Positions 16,267-24,443 of a stretch of DNA of 64,000 nucleotides are shown piece after piece. The stretch covers positions 310,001-374,000 of the forward strand of contig NZ_JAIZZH010000004.1 in the NCBI RefSeq assembly GCF_020421205.1, written 5' to 3'. The DNA is from Hymenobacter pini (GTDB lineage Bacteria > Bacteroidota > Bacteroidia > Cytophagales > Hymenobacteraceae). Position 1 is the first letter of the stretch. The number at the start of each line of letters is the position of its first letter. The translations under genes were made by a program, and so were the position numbers. A model generated the notes under the pieces. It did no database searches and was not told the DNA's origin. It saw only the letters and a program-made list of their open reading frames with translations.

Positions 16267-18209
16267 AAGACCCCCAACGTGTCATTATTCAGCTGCGCGC
16301 CGCTTCAAATCTGGCAGCGGCCGCATTCGGGCCGGTGCCCGCCGCCCCTGCCGTTTCCATTGGTCAGCAGCCCGGCGTAGCCCTTGATGCTGCTTACTCA
16401 CCAGTGCCGCTGCCGGTGGCCTACGGGACCGAAGCCAACTTCGACCTGGGCGTGGGGGCCGATTTTGCCGGCGAGCAGACCTACATCGTCCGGGCCTCCA
16501 TTGAGGGCGGGGCCGAGGAAGCGTTTCTGGCGGCCGCCCGCGCCGACCCCCAAGTAGTGGGCGTGTTCGTTGACGCGCAGATTGAGCCCATTGGGGTCGT
16601 GTGCCCGCCCGGTCCCATCGGCACCGACTACGACGTGGCTGCGCGCCTGCTGGCGGCGCGGCTCGGGGCCGAGGGGTATTCCGGCGCGGGCGTGAAAGTC
16701 GCCATTGTGGATACCGGCGTCAACCTTCAGTACCTGGCCCTCCACGGCAAACGCCCCGGCTTCGATGCTTCACTGAGCTGGGGACCCATTCCGGGCCAGC
16801 CGTTAGGGGCCATGCCGGTGGGCCACGGCACTATGTGCGCCTACGACGTGTGTATTGCCGCCCCCGACTGCACCCTGCTGGATTTACCGGTGCTCACGTC
16901 CCGTACCCTAGGCGGCTCGGCCATGGATGGCCTGCTCAGCGACGCCATTCGCGCGTACAGCACCTTGCTCACCTACATGCTGCGGGCGGCCGGGCCTTTT
17001 CAGGGCGACTTTCTGCCCCGCACGCTCGTCGTCAGCAACAGCTGGGGTATGTTTCACCCATCATGGGACCGGCCGGTGGGCGAGGTGGGCAACTACAGCG
17101 ACAACCCGCGGCACCCGTTTCACCGCATTGTGCAGAGCCTGGAGGAAGCCGGGGCCGATATTCTGTTCGCGGCCGGCAACTGCGGGAGCGAGTGTCCCGA
17201 TGGCCGCTGCCAGGGCGTAACTAATGTGGGCATCTACGGAGCCAACTCCTCGCCCTACGTAACCTGCGTGGCCGGGGCCAGTGTGCAGGGCCAGCGGCTG
17301 GGCTATTCCACGAAAGGACCGGGCCGGCTGGATAAGCAGAAACCCGATATTACCTGCTACACGCATTTCGCCGGCTCGGGGGTGTACGCGGCCGATGGCG
17401 GCACCTCGGCGGCTACGCCCGTGGCGGCCGGGGTGGTGGCCGCTATCCGGCGCCGCTACCCGGCCAGCGTGGTGTCGCCGGCCCGACTGCGGGAGCTGCT
17501 GCGCCAGACGGCTACGCCCGCCAGCGACCCGAACTCCGCCCGCCCCGCCGGGGGTACTGATGACTTCAACTACGATTATGGCTATGGGATTCTCAACGTG
17601 GAAGCGCTGCTGGACGCGCTGGAGCGGGAGGTGCCCCAACTGGCGACGAACCCAGCCGTAGCCGCCGACCTAACGCAACCAGCCGCCAACGCCGGCGACG
17701 ACAGTGAGGCCGCCGCCGAGTGGGCCGCCGCCGAGCCACCGTTACCCACCGAGCCCGATGTGACTCTGGCCCCGCGTCCCTGGCGCGTGGCCAATGCCCT
17801 CCTGACGCTACGCAACCAGCTTAACCAGCGCTACCCCAACCGCAACAAGGCGTACGACGGTACCATCGGTGATACGGCGCACAGCCAGCGGCCCTCCGAC
17901 CATAATCCGAACATTATCGACGGGCAGTATGGCGTGGTGACGGCCCTGGATATCACCCACGACCCGGCCCACGGCTGCGACGCCGGCCGCCTAGCGCAGC
18001 TGCTGGTGAACAGCCGCGACCCGCGCATCAAGTATGTGATTTGGAACCGGCGCATTATCAACGCCAGCCCGATTGGGGATGCCCCCGCCTGGACTTGGCG
18101 GCCCTACGGTGGCACCAACCCCCACGACCACCACATGCACCTCTCCGTGCAGGCCGACAAAGCCCGCTACGACGATGCCACCTCGTGGGCGCTGTCGGCC
18201 ACCGCCTGA
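16263..18209 (+). CDS. Subtilisin-like protease fused to an M15-like metallopeptidase domain
   Basis: A 648-aa two-domain protein. Residues about 72-110 resemble an I9 propeptide (YIVRASIEGGAEEAFL ... VVGVFVDAQIEPI). The S8 domain (about 125-455) has Asp150 (VAIVDTGVN), His188 (VGHGTM), oxyanion Asn306 (AAGNCGSE) and Ser382 (GGTSAATPVAAG). After an Ala/Glu-rich linker (460-500), residues 505-640 form an M15/endolysin-like zinc peptidase domain with His540 (IGDTAH), SDHNP (His547), Asp563 (TALDITHDP) and the HDHHMH motif (621-626). There is no signal peptide. A protease joined to a predicted peptidoglycan peptidase is unusual; the substrate is unknown. Confidence 0.85.
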   Translation: MKDPQRVIIQLRAASNLAAAAFGPVPAAPAVSIGQQPGVALDAAYSPVPLPVAYGTEANFDLGVGADFAGEQTYIVRASIEGGAEEAFLAAARADPQVVGVFVDAQIEPIGVVCPPGPIGTDYDVAARLLAARLGAEGYSGAGVKVAIVDTGVNLQYLALHGKRPGFDASLSWGPIPGQPLGAMPVGHGTMCAYDVCIAAPDCTLLDLPVLTSRTLGGSAMDGLLSDAIRAYSTLLTYMLRAAGPFQGDFLPRTLVVSNSWGMFHPSWDRPVGEVGNYSDNPRHPFHRIVQSLEEAGADILFAAGNCGSECPDGRCQGVTNVGIYGANSSPYVTCVAGASVQGQRLGYSTKGPGRLDKQKPDITCYTHFAGSGVYAADGGTSAATPVAAGVVAAIRRRYPASVVSPARLRELLRQTATPASDPNSARPAGGTDDFNYDYGYGILNVEALLDALEREVPQLATNPAVAADLTQPAANAGDDSEAAAEWAAAEPPLPTEPDVTLAPRPWRVANALLTLRNQLNQRYPNRNKAYDGTIGDTAHSQRPSDHNPNIIDGQYGVVTALDITHDPAHGCDAGRLAQLLVNSRDPRIKYVIWNRRIINASPIGDAPAWTWRPYGGTNPHDHHMHLSVQADKARYDDATSWALSATA

Positions 18210-18233
18210 GTATTCACCCCATTTTCTGCACGT

Positions 18234-19184
18234 ATGGCCCGGAAAACCAGCCTCGCCGCCGCCGCGCTTGCCCAGGGCAAGCAACAAGCCCGGCGCGTAC
18301 TCATCCAACGTACCGCCGCCCTCGAAACCCGTCAGCAAGCCCTGGAGCAACGGGCACAGGTGGCCGGACTGGTGGCCATGACGGTCCCCGTTCTGACGCC
18401 CCAGCGCTTGGCGCAGCTGGGTAGCCCGGTCAGCGCCGGGGTACTCATTGCCGAAGGGGACTCGTGGTTTGATTACCCACTGACCGATGTGCTTACTCAG
18501 CTCGAAGACGCTCACGGCTACGACGTGGAATCGGTAGCGCACAAGGGCGACCGGGTAGAAAGCATGGCCTACGACGACGGGCAGCTGGCCGACTTCACCC
18601 GCCGCCTCGATAAGCTGTTGCGCCGCGGGGTGGTGCCACGGGCTATACTGCTCTCGGGTGGGGGCAACGACGTGGCCGGCGCGGAGTTTCACATGCTGCT
18701 CGACCACGCCGACTCGGCCGCCCCCGGCCTGAACGACGACGTGGTGAAAGGCATTCTGCACCAGCGGGTGTACTTGGCCTATCTGCGCATTCTGCAGGCC
18801 GTTACCGACGTGTGCCGGCAGCGCATCGGGCGCGTGGTACCGGTGCTGGTACACGGCTACGACTACCCGGTGCCCGATGGCCGCGGCTACCTAGGCGGCT
18901 GGTGGCTGCTGCCCGGCCCCTGGCTGGCCCCCGGTTTCCAGGCCAAAGGCTACGCGAACCTGGCGCAGCGCAAGCAACTGGCCCAGGAGCTGATTGACCG
19001 CTTCAACGACATGCTGCAAACGGTGGCGGCCCGGTTCGCGCACGTGCATTACGTGGATTTACGCCAAACCCTTTCAACCGGTGCCGATTATGAGGATTGG
19101 TGGGCCAACGAGCTACATCCCACGAAAGCCGGCTTTGCCAAGGTGGCCGAGCGGTTCGGGACGGTGCTGGGGGCGCTGCCGTAG
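18234..19184 (+). CDS. SGNH/GDSL-family hydrolase
   Basis: A 316-aa protein. A basic, Gln/Ala-rich helical N-terminus (1-60) precedes an SGNH fold with block I EGDSWFDYP (Ser77), block III GGGNDV (about residues 140-145) and block V ELHPTKAGF (His295). At the usual Asp of the D-x-x-H motif there is Asn292 (NELH), so the catalytic set may be Ser-His only. No signal peptide. Begins 24 nt after the subtilase stop, so the two are probably co-transcribed. Expected to act on ester bonds (lipid, acyl or acetyl); the substrate is not known. Confidence 0.8.
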   Translation: MARKTSLAAAALAQGKQQARRVLIQRTAALETRQQALEQRAQVAGLVAMTVPVLTPQRLAQLGSPVSAGVLIAEGDSWFDYPLTDVLTQLEDAHGYDVESVAHKGDRVESMAYDDGQLADFTRRLDKLLRRGVVPRAILLSGGGNDVAGAEFHMLLDHADSAAPGLNDDVVKGILHQRVYLAYLRILQAVTDVCRQRIGRVVPVLVHGYDYPVPDGRGYLGGWWLLPGPWLAPGFQAKGYANLAQRKQLAQELIDRFNDMLQTVAARFAHVHYVDLRQTLSTGADYEDWWANELHPTKAGFAKVAERFGTVLGALP

Positions 19185-19367
19185 CGCCCTGCTCGGGAAG
19201 GGCCCTGCCTCCGTTCAGGCCCCTGTCTGATAGTCTCAAGTGGTCCGGTTACCAAGGCCAGGCGGGTGCTATCGGATATGCCCTGGGAAGTACTTGTTTT
19301 CTCTTCGTATGTCCCTGCCTGCTACAAAGTAGTATTGATGCTCATTTCTACTTAACTCTTTTTTCTC

Positions 19368-19583
19368 ATGGTATACCCCATACTTTCCTACGAGCTGGTG
19401 TTTGAAGCAGCACACGGGGTGGGAAGCATCTACCTAGTATTAGGCGACCAGCAACGTAGCCGAGTACCGCTTCAAGGATTACCGGCCGCTGCCTTTAATG
19501 GTATTGTGACGGTACTAGCCAGCGGCGGAGCCGGGTACGATCCGCAGGCCCGCCTGATAAAGTCGCGTCCTATCAACGCATAA
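19368..19583 (+). CDS. 71-aa hypothetical protein
   Basis: A short frame starting MVYPILSYELVFEAAHGVGS, with a compact beta pattern and an Arg/Lys end. It lacks a signal peptide and has no recognised family. It lies 183 nt after the SGNH gene and 12 nt before the next gene, on the same strand, which favours a real gene in a small operon. Confidence 0.45.
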   Translation: MVYPILSYELVFEAAHGVGSIYLVLGDQQRSRVPLQGLPAAAFNGIVTVLASGGAGYDPQARLIKSRPINA

Positions 19584-19595
19584 ACCTGCTCTGCG

Positions 19596-20465
19596 ATGCG
19601 ACACTTTCGTTATGCTACGCTATGGCCTCTTTGGGGCCTACTAGGCTTTACCAGCGCCTGCATTAATACCCGCAAGCTGGGCACCGCGTACATCTACCCC
19701 GGCCAGCAGCTTACCCGCAATGAATACGTCGTCGCCGGTGATGCGTCGACCGGCTCCCGGCTGGTGACGTACACATTACGTCAGGGGGTCGAAGGAAAAA
19801 TAAAGCAGCAGGATACCTCTCTCGACATTACCCCACTCCAACCCCTCACGGCACAGGTTGCCACCGCAACGCCCAGAGCGGTGGGTACTGAAGCTGCCAG
19901 CCCCACTACCCGGCCGGATTATTTCTTCGATTCCAGACCGGTAGGAGAAGCCAGCACCGGTCGGTACGTGCGAGGCAAAAGCCTGAAATACTTGGAAATC
20001 AGCCCGGCCGTGCAGGCCACCACTATCCCCATCAAAGTTCGCCCTGGTCTCACTAATAAAAGCGCCTACTCGGCCAGCGGCTCCTTCAATGTGGGCGTGA
20101 GTTATGGACTGAAGTTTACCCACAATGTGTATCGTAGTTACTACTCCGTGAGTAAGAGCGACAAAGACCAGCCCGTTGCCAAAGACTTTCTGAATAGCCG
20201 AACCAATAAGTTTACGTTCATGCCTGGCCTGTTCGTCGGCCCCTCCTTGGTGGAACTCACCCCGGCGAATACCCAAAACGCGGTGGAAAAGGACCGTACT
20301 GTTGTGGGCCTGACTACCGGCATCGTTGGGGTGGTAGCTATTAATCAGTTCAGCCTGGGAGCGGCTATGGGCTGGGACTATGGGCTTGGCTCGCCTGCCA
20401 CGCAGTGGAACTACCACCGGAAGAGGTGGTATGGTATCGTATTAGGGCTTGACTTTATCAAGTAA
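19596..20465 (+). CDS. Hypothetical lipoprotein with beta-rich C-terminus
   Basis: A 289-aa protein with a lipoprotein-like N-terminus (WGLLGFTSAC, Cys near residue 22). The first half is low in features. The C-terminal half has short beta strands with aromatic ends (FNVGVSYGLKFTHNVY, FTFMPGLFVGPSLV, FSLGAAMGWDYGLG, WYGIVLGLDFIK) like outer-membrane barrel proteins; the terminal Lys-rich end departs from the usual closing aromatic. Function unknown. Its end overlaps the start of the frame carrying the 21-bp repeats. Confidence 0.65.
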   Translation: MRHFRYATLWPLWGLLGFTSACINTRKLGTAYIYPGQQLTRNEYVVAGDASTGSRLVTYTLRQGVEGKIKQQDTSLDITPLQPLTAQVATATPRAVGTEAASPTTRPDYFFDSRPVGEASTGRYVRGKSLKYLEISPAVQATTIPIKVRPGLTNKSAYSASGSFNVGVSYGLKFTHNVYRSYYSVSKSDKDQPVAKDFLNSRTNKFTFMPGLFVGPSLVELTPANTQNAVEKDRTVVGLTTGIVGVVAINQFSLGAAMGWDYGLGSPATQWNYHRKRWYGIVLGLDFIK

Positions 20466-20868
20466 GCGATATTACAGTCCTGCAGAGAGGTACCTGACGT
20501 TACGGTGCAACTCACCCGGCGTCAGCGGGAAGCGTTGCCGCCACGGCGGGAAGGTGGGCAGCGCTTCCGGAAATCCTATTGGCGGGCGCGGGAAGCAGGG
20601 CGGCGTAAGCGGAAAACGGGCTGGCGGGCGCGGGAAAAACGGCGACGCAAGCGGGAAACCTGGCCGTCACGGCGGGAAACGGGCCGTCGGGGCCGGAAAA
20701 CCCGTCCACGAAACCGGAAAACCCGGTGGCGGGAGCGGGAAGGTGGCAATCCTTGGAAATACCACTACGGTTGGGCATCTTCCTGGAGTAATCCAATTTC
20801 TTCCCACTTATCCTTTTTTCCTATGGACCGCAAACAGTCCGCCCAGGTATTGCGCCACCGCAAGGTAG
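20449..20868 (+). CDS. Possible Gly/Lys heptad-repeat protein
   Basis: A 139-codon frame that contains the whole 21-bp array in the GK-containing phase. It starts inside the end of the upstream gene and ends 46 nt inside the next one in another frame, so the boundaries are poor. Support for coding is the regular xxxGKxx heptad and the synonymous-looking changes in its Gly-Lys codons. Against it are the lack of a clear start and the unremarkable flanking residues. If real, it would be a small, very basic, Gly-rich protein perhaps able to bind nucleic acid. Confidence 0.25.
   Translation: MTLSSKRYYSPAERYLTLRCNSPGVSGKRCRHGGKVGSASGNPIGGRGKQGGVSGKRAGGRGKNGDASGKPGRHGGKRAVGAGKPVHETGKPGGGSGKVAILGNTTTVGHLPGVIQFLPTYPFFLWTANSPPRYCATAR
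20518..20748 (+). repeat. Eleven tandem 21-bp repeats (heptapeptide-coding)
   Basis: Eleven head-to-tail units of exactly 21 bp, each with a core GG(G/A)-AA(A/G) as the fourth and fifth codons. Read in frame from 20518 they give xxxGKxx heptads (GVSGKRC, RHGGKVG, SASGNPI, GGRGKQG and so on); ten of eleven have Gly-Lys and one Gly-Asn. Variation inside the core falls mostly at third positions of this frame. The array lies in the gap between two genes and is G-rich on the plus strand. Confidence 0.85.
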
Positions 20869-21533
20869 CTGAAGTATTAGACGAGTATCCGCAGCAGGTG
20901 CAGGAGGTAGAGGCCTTTGCCGAGGTAGCGGAGGAGTTCCGGCAGAAGCTGGCCCTGGTGGCGGGCATGGCCCCGCGCCGCAAATCGGAAGGGGCCACGG
21001 AGCAGAAAAGCCAGCACCGCGACGAACTGACGGCCGCGCTGGTGAAGGCCGCCAATGCCCTGTACCTGCTCTACCGCCGGGAGGGCAACCTGGAAGCGGC
21101 CCGCACCCTGCCCCGCACCCGCAGCGACTTCCGCAACCTGGCGGCGCTGGAGTTTGCGGCCCAGGCCGGGGCCGTGAGCTGGGCCGCCACCCAGCGCGCC
21201 GCCGACCTGATCCGCTACAACCTGCCCGCCGCCGCTGTGCAGCAGCTCTCCGACCTGGCCGCCGCGTACGACCAGAGCATCGACCGGCCCAAAACCACCA
21301 CCGAGGCCGGCAAGGTAACTACCGCCACCACCGCCCAACTGGTGCAGGAGCTGAACCGCTTCCTCCAGGACGACCTGCGGCCTGCCACCGAGCTGCTCTC
21401 GGACACGCACCCGCTGCTGTACGCCCGCCTGCGCGAAGCCATGCGCGTAGACGACGCCAGCTACGGCCGCAGTGCCGCCGCCAAAGCCCGTAAAGCGGCC
21501 AAACAAGCCGGCAGCAGCACTACCCCAGCCTAA
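20823..21533 (+). CDS. Hypothetical helical protein
   Basis: A 236-aa protein starting at the ATG 20823 (MDRKQSAQVLRHRKVAEVL); the same frame is open upstream through the repeat array but that part is not credible as protein. Almost entirely alpha-helical by residue pattern, rich in Ala, Leu, Glu and Arg, with a Lys/Ala tail (AAKARKAAKQAGSS). No signal peptide or membrane span. It resembles a class of uncharacterised Bacteroidota helical-bundle proteins; no function can be assigned. Confidence 0.6.
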   Translation: MDRKQSAQVLRHRKVAEVLDEYPQQVQEVEAFAEVAEEFRQKLALVAGMAPRRKSEGATEQKSQHRDELTAALVKAANALYLLYRREGNLEAARTLPRTRSDFRNLAALEFAAQAGAVSWAATQRAADLIRYNLPAAAVQQLSDLAAAYDQSIDRPKTTTEAGKVTTATTAQLVQELNRFLQDDLRPATELLSDTHPLLYARLREAMRVDDASYGRSAAAKARKAAKQAGSSTTPA

Positions 21534-21576
21534 GCGTAGGGTAGCACTGGGGTAGCGTGCTGCTACCGTAAAAACC

Positions 21577-21612
21577 AGCAGCCCCGTCCGCAGTAGTGCG
21601 GGCGGGGCTGTT
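21577..21612. terminator. Bidirectional terminator between convergent genes
   Basis: CAGCCCCGTCCGC (21579-21591) pairs with GCGGGCGGGGCTG (21598-21610). On the minus strand it is followed by GGTTTTTAC, on the plus strand by TTGATTTT. It sits between the helical protein and the HNH gene. A second small hairpin with GGTAGCAC arms precedes it. Confidence 0.75.
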
Positions 21613-21633
21613 GATTTTGGGTTCAGCCATTAC

Positions 21634-22581
21634 TTATCGTCCTACCAAGGCCTCAAGTCGGGGCCACCATTCGGGGCGCTCCGGTAGCCGCAGCCGCTGG
21701 CCGTCGAACTGCTGCAGGCCGTGTTCGGCACCGCGCAGCTCCCGGATGGAGCCGCTCACCCGCACGCGGTAGTTGGCATCCACCCGGAGAAGGTGCCGGT
21801 CGAAGGCGCGGTGCAGGGTGGGCGTAAGGGCCAGGCCGTTGCCAATGGTATCATCGTGGGTGAGGGCCCAGGGAATGATGTGGCAGGCGTCCAGCAGCGG
21901 AGCTACAGCCGTGGTGCCGGTGCTGATGAGCTGCAAACCCGAAATGGCGCAGGTGTAGTTGTAGGCTCGCAGCACCTCGCGCTTGAATACGGCGCTGCGC
22001 ACGGCCGTTTCTACCTCATCGGTCAGGTCGAGGTGGGTTTGGTACACGGCGGCAGGCTCTTCCAGCATCTGCTGGCCCAGCGTCTGCAGTGTTTCGGGGC
22101 CGGCGTGGGGGCGGTAGCGGAAGCGGGTTTGCGGGAAATACCGGTCCAGCAGCGCCTCCCGAAACAGCTGGCGCGTGGCCGCATCCAGCAGCAGCACCCA
22201 CAGCGGCTCATCAAAAGCAGCAAATGCCACGGCCGCCCGCAGGTGGGTCAGGCTGCGCGGCGAGCCGGACGAGGTGAGCAGCAGCGGCTGCCCCGAGTAG
22301 GTGCGCAGGTGCCAAAACCCTTCACCCGTGAGGTGATAAAACGGCAGGGCGAAGTTGTTGGCCCGAAACCGGCCCGATACGCTCAGGTCGCGGCAGTTAC
22401 TCTGGAAAGCGGCTAGCAGTTCCGGCGTGATGCTGATGTGATTATCCAGGATGCTGCCCTGCTCAATGCCTTCCAGCACCGCCAGCAGCAGCGCCGGCTT
22501 GTACGGCGCTTCCTTCCCGGCCAAACGGCTGGTCCGGAGCTTACGGAAACGGGTGAGGTACTGCGCCAGCGGGGAGGTCAT
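21634..22581 (-). CDS. HNH endonuclease, sulfur-binding McrA-like (type IV restriction)
   Basis: A 315-aa protein. The N-terminal part (KLRTSRLAGKEAPYKPALLLAVLEGIEQG, residues about 14-42) has the pattern of the DNA sulfur-binding domain of ScoMcrA-type nucleases. The C-terminal part (about 200-280) is an HNH nuclease with CAISGLQL, LLDACHIIPWALTHDDTIGNGLALTPTLHRAFDRHL and a following beta strand (RVDANYRVRVSG). Known relatives cut phosphorothioated or modified foreign DNA. No dnd genes or methylase lie nearby, which fits a stand-alone type IV enzyme. Modification specificity is inference. Confidence 0.75.
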   Translation of the reverse strand: MTSPLAQYLTRFRKLRTSRLAGKEAPYKPALLLAVLEGIEQGSILDNHISITPELLAAFQSNCRDLSVSGRFRANNFALPFYHLTGEGFWHLRTYSGQPLLLTSSGSPRSLTHLRAAVAFAAFDEPLWVLLLDAATRQLFREALLDRYFPQTRFRYRPHAGPETLQTLGQQMLEEPAAVYQTHLDLTDEVETAVRSAVFKREVLRAYNYTCAISGLQLISTGTTAVAPLLDACHIIPWALTHDDTIGNGLALTPTLHRAFDRHLLRVDANYRVRVSGSIRELRGAEHGLQQFDGQRLRLPERPEWWPRLEALVGR

Positions 22582-22713
22582 GCGGGGCGCAAAATACGCG
22601 GCTGATGCTAAAGCCGGCTCATTCGCTACTATAGCTCACTCTCTAGCCCTGCAGCCTACTTCCTGAGCAGCTTGCTTATCTTTTCCGGCGAAATACGCCA
22701 ACCGCCTTTGCCA

Positions 22714-24336
22714 ATGCACGACACAGATTTACACGGAACCATTCTGCTGGTGCTGGGGCTGCTGTTTGCCATGCTGCTGCTGGTGATGCTGAGCCAAAAG
22801 CTGCGCATCTCCTACCCCATTTTTCTGGTGCTGGCGGGGCTGGCACTCAGCTTCGTGCCGCACCTGCCGCCCGTCGTCATCGACCCCAACCTGATATTCC
22901 TGATTTTCCTACCCCCACTGCTGTACCAAGCCGCCTGGGATACGTCGTGGCAGGATTTCTGGCGCTGGAAGCGGCCTATTGCCCTGTTAGCCTTTGGGCT
23001 GGTATTCTTCACCGCTACTATTGTGGCCTACGTCAGCCAGGCCATGATTCCGGGCTTTACTTTGGCCCTCGGGTTTCTGCTGGGCGGTATCATTTCGCCC
23101 CCCGATGCCGTGGCGGCTACGTCCGTGCTCAAAGGTATTAAGGTGCCCCGGCGGGTAACCAGCATTCTGGAGGGTGAAAGCCTGATTAACGATGCCAGCA
23201 GCCTGATTGTGTTCCGGTTTGCGCTGGCGGCGGTAGTATCGGGCACGTTTTCGTGGCATCAGGCCATTACCAGCTTTTTGCTGGCCAGCGGCATGGGCCT
23301 GGCCATCGGGCTGCTGGTGGGCTACGGCTTTTACCTGATTCATAAATACCTGCCCACCACGCCCAGCATCAACACGGTACTCACCTTCCTGGCCCCCTAC
23401 GTGATGTACCTGCTGGCCGAGGAATTTCACTTTTCGGGCGTGTTGGCGGTGGTAAGCGGGGGGCTGATGCTGTCCTACCATTCCCACCGGATATTTGATG
23501 CCGATACCCGTATACAAGCCACCAGTGTGTGGAGCAGTGTGGGGTTTGCCCTCAACGGACTGGTATTCATTCTGATTGGGCTGGAGCTGCCGGTGGCGGT
23601 GCAGGGCCTGGGCAATTACTCCTTGCAGCAGGCCATTACTTACGGCCTCATCATCAGCGGTATTGTTATTCTGATTCGGCTGGTGTGGATGTTTCCGGCG
23701 GCCTTTGTACCCCGCTGGCTGTTCCGCAACATCCGTACCCAGGAAGCCAGCCCCGGCTGGCAGGGACCGGTTATTATTGGCTGGGCCGGCATGCGGGGGG
23801 TGGTGTCGTTGGCCTCGGCCCTGTCGGTACCGCTGCTGCTCACTAACGGCGACGCCTTCCCGCAGCGGAACCTCATCCTGTTTATCACCTTCGTGGTAAT
23901 TCTGGTTACGCTGGTGTTTCAGGGCCTCACGCTGCCGGCCATCATTCGCTTCACGGGCGTGGCCAACCACGAGGAGCGCATGCCCACCGATGCCCAGGAA
24001 GCGGGCATCCGGCTGCGCCTGCGCCACGTGGCGCTGGCTCACCTGGCCCGCCACTACCCCGAGGACATCCAGAACAATGAAATGATTAACGCCCTGCAGC
24101 ACCGCATGCAGGCCGAAGCCCAGCGCACCGGCAACCTGCTGGAAGCCCTCGACTACGACGAATCCAAGCGTCAGGCCCTGCAACGCTACCACCAGGTATT
24201 GCTGGACGTGCTGCAGGTGCAGCGGGAGGAGCTATTCGTGCTGCGCCGCGAGGATGTGTTCGAGGAAGAAATGCTCCGCCACCAGGAAGCCCAGCTGGAC
24301 CTCGACGAAGCCAAAATCAGCCACATGCCGCATTAA
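22714..24336 (+). CDS. Na+/H+ antiporter, CPA1/NhaP family
   Basis: A 540-aa inner-membrane protein from the ATG at 22714; the longer frame from 22672 would begin upstream of a -7-like box TATCTTTT (22677-22684). It has about twelve membrane helices with family motifs FLIFLPPLLYQAAW, GGIISPPDAVAATSVLK (the ion-binding Asp region) and LEGESLINDASSLIVFRFAL. A soluble helical tail of about 115 residues follows (LRHVALAHLARHYPED to the end). It exchanges sodium or potassium for protons. Divergent from the HNH nuclease gene. Confidence 0.9.
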   Translation: MHDTDLHGTILLVLGLLFAMLLLVMLSQKLRISYPIFLVLAGLALSFVPHLPPVVIDPNLIFLIFLPPLLYQAAWDTSWQDFWRWKRPIALLAFGLVFFTATIVAYVSQAMIPGFTLALGFLLGGIISPPDAVAATSVLKGIKVPRRVTSILEGESLINDASSLIVFRFALAAVVSGTFSWHQAITSFLLASGMGLAIGLLVGYGFYLIHKYLPTTPSINTVLTFLAPYVMYLLAEEFHFSGVLAVVSGGLMLSYHSHRIFDADTRIQATSVWSSVGFALNGLVFILIGLELPVAVQGLGNYSLQQAITYGLIISGIVILIRLVWMFPAAFVPRWLFRNIRTQEASPGWQGPVIIGWAGMRGVVSLASALSVPLLLTNGDAFPQRNLILFITFVVILVTLVFQGLTLPAIIRFTGVANHEERMPTDAQEAGIRLRLRHVALAHLARHYPEDIQNNEMINALQHRMQAEAQRTGNLLEALDYDESKRQALQRYHQVLLDVLQVQREELFVLRREDVFEEEMLRHQEAQLDLDEAKISHMPH

Positions 24337-24387
24337 GAAACAGATGACGTTCTGTTTTTCTGACTTGCTTTCTTCTCTCCCAAAACC

Positions 24388-24428
24388 AAAACGTCCTCTC
24401 CCAGCCGAAGCCAGGAGAGGACGTTTTT
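24388..24428. terminator. Bidirectional terminator between antiporter and ettA
   Basis: AAAACGTCCTCTCC and GGAGAGGACGTTTT are perfect arms around a 12-nt loop, flanked by T-runs on both strands, between convergent genes. Confidence 0.85.
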
Positions 24429-24443
24429 ATTGTAACAAACTGC

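Noticed and set aside
20518..20748. Possible CRISPR array
   Set aside because: Units are contiguous 21-bp tandem repeats without spacers and no cas genes are present.
22987..24192. 401-codon minus-strand open frame
   Set aside because: Antisense to the NhaP-type antiporter; His/Gln-rich composition typical of a shadow frame.
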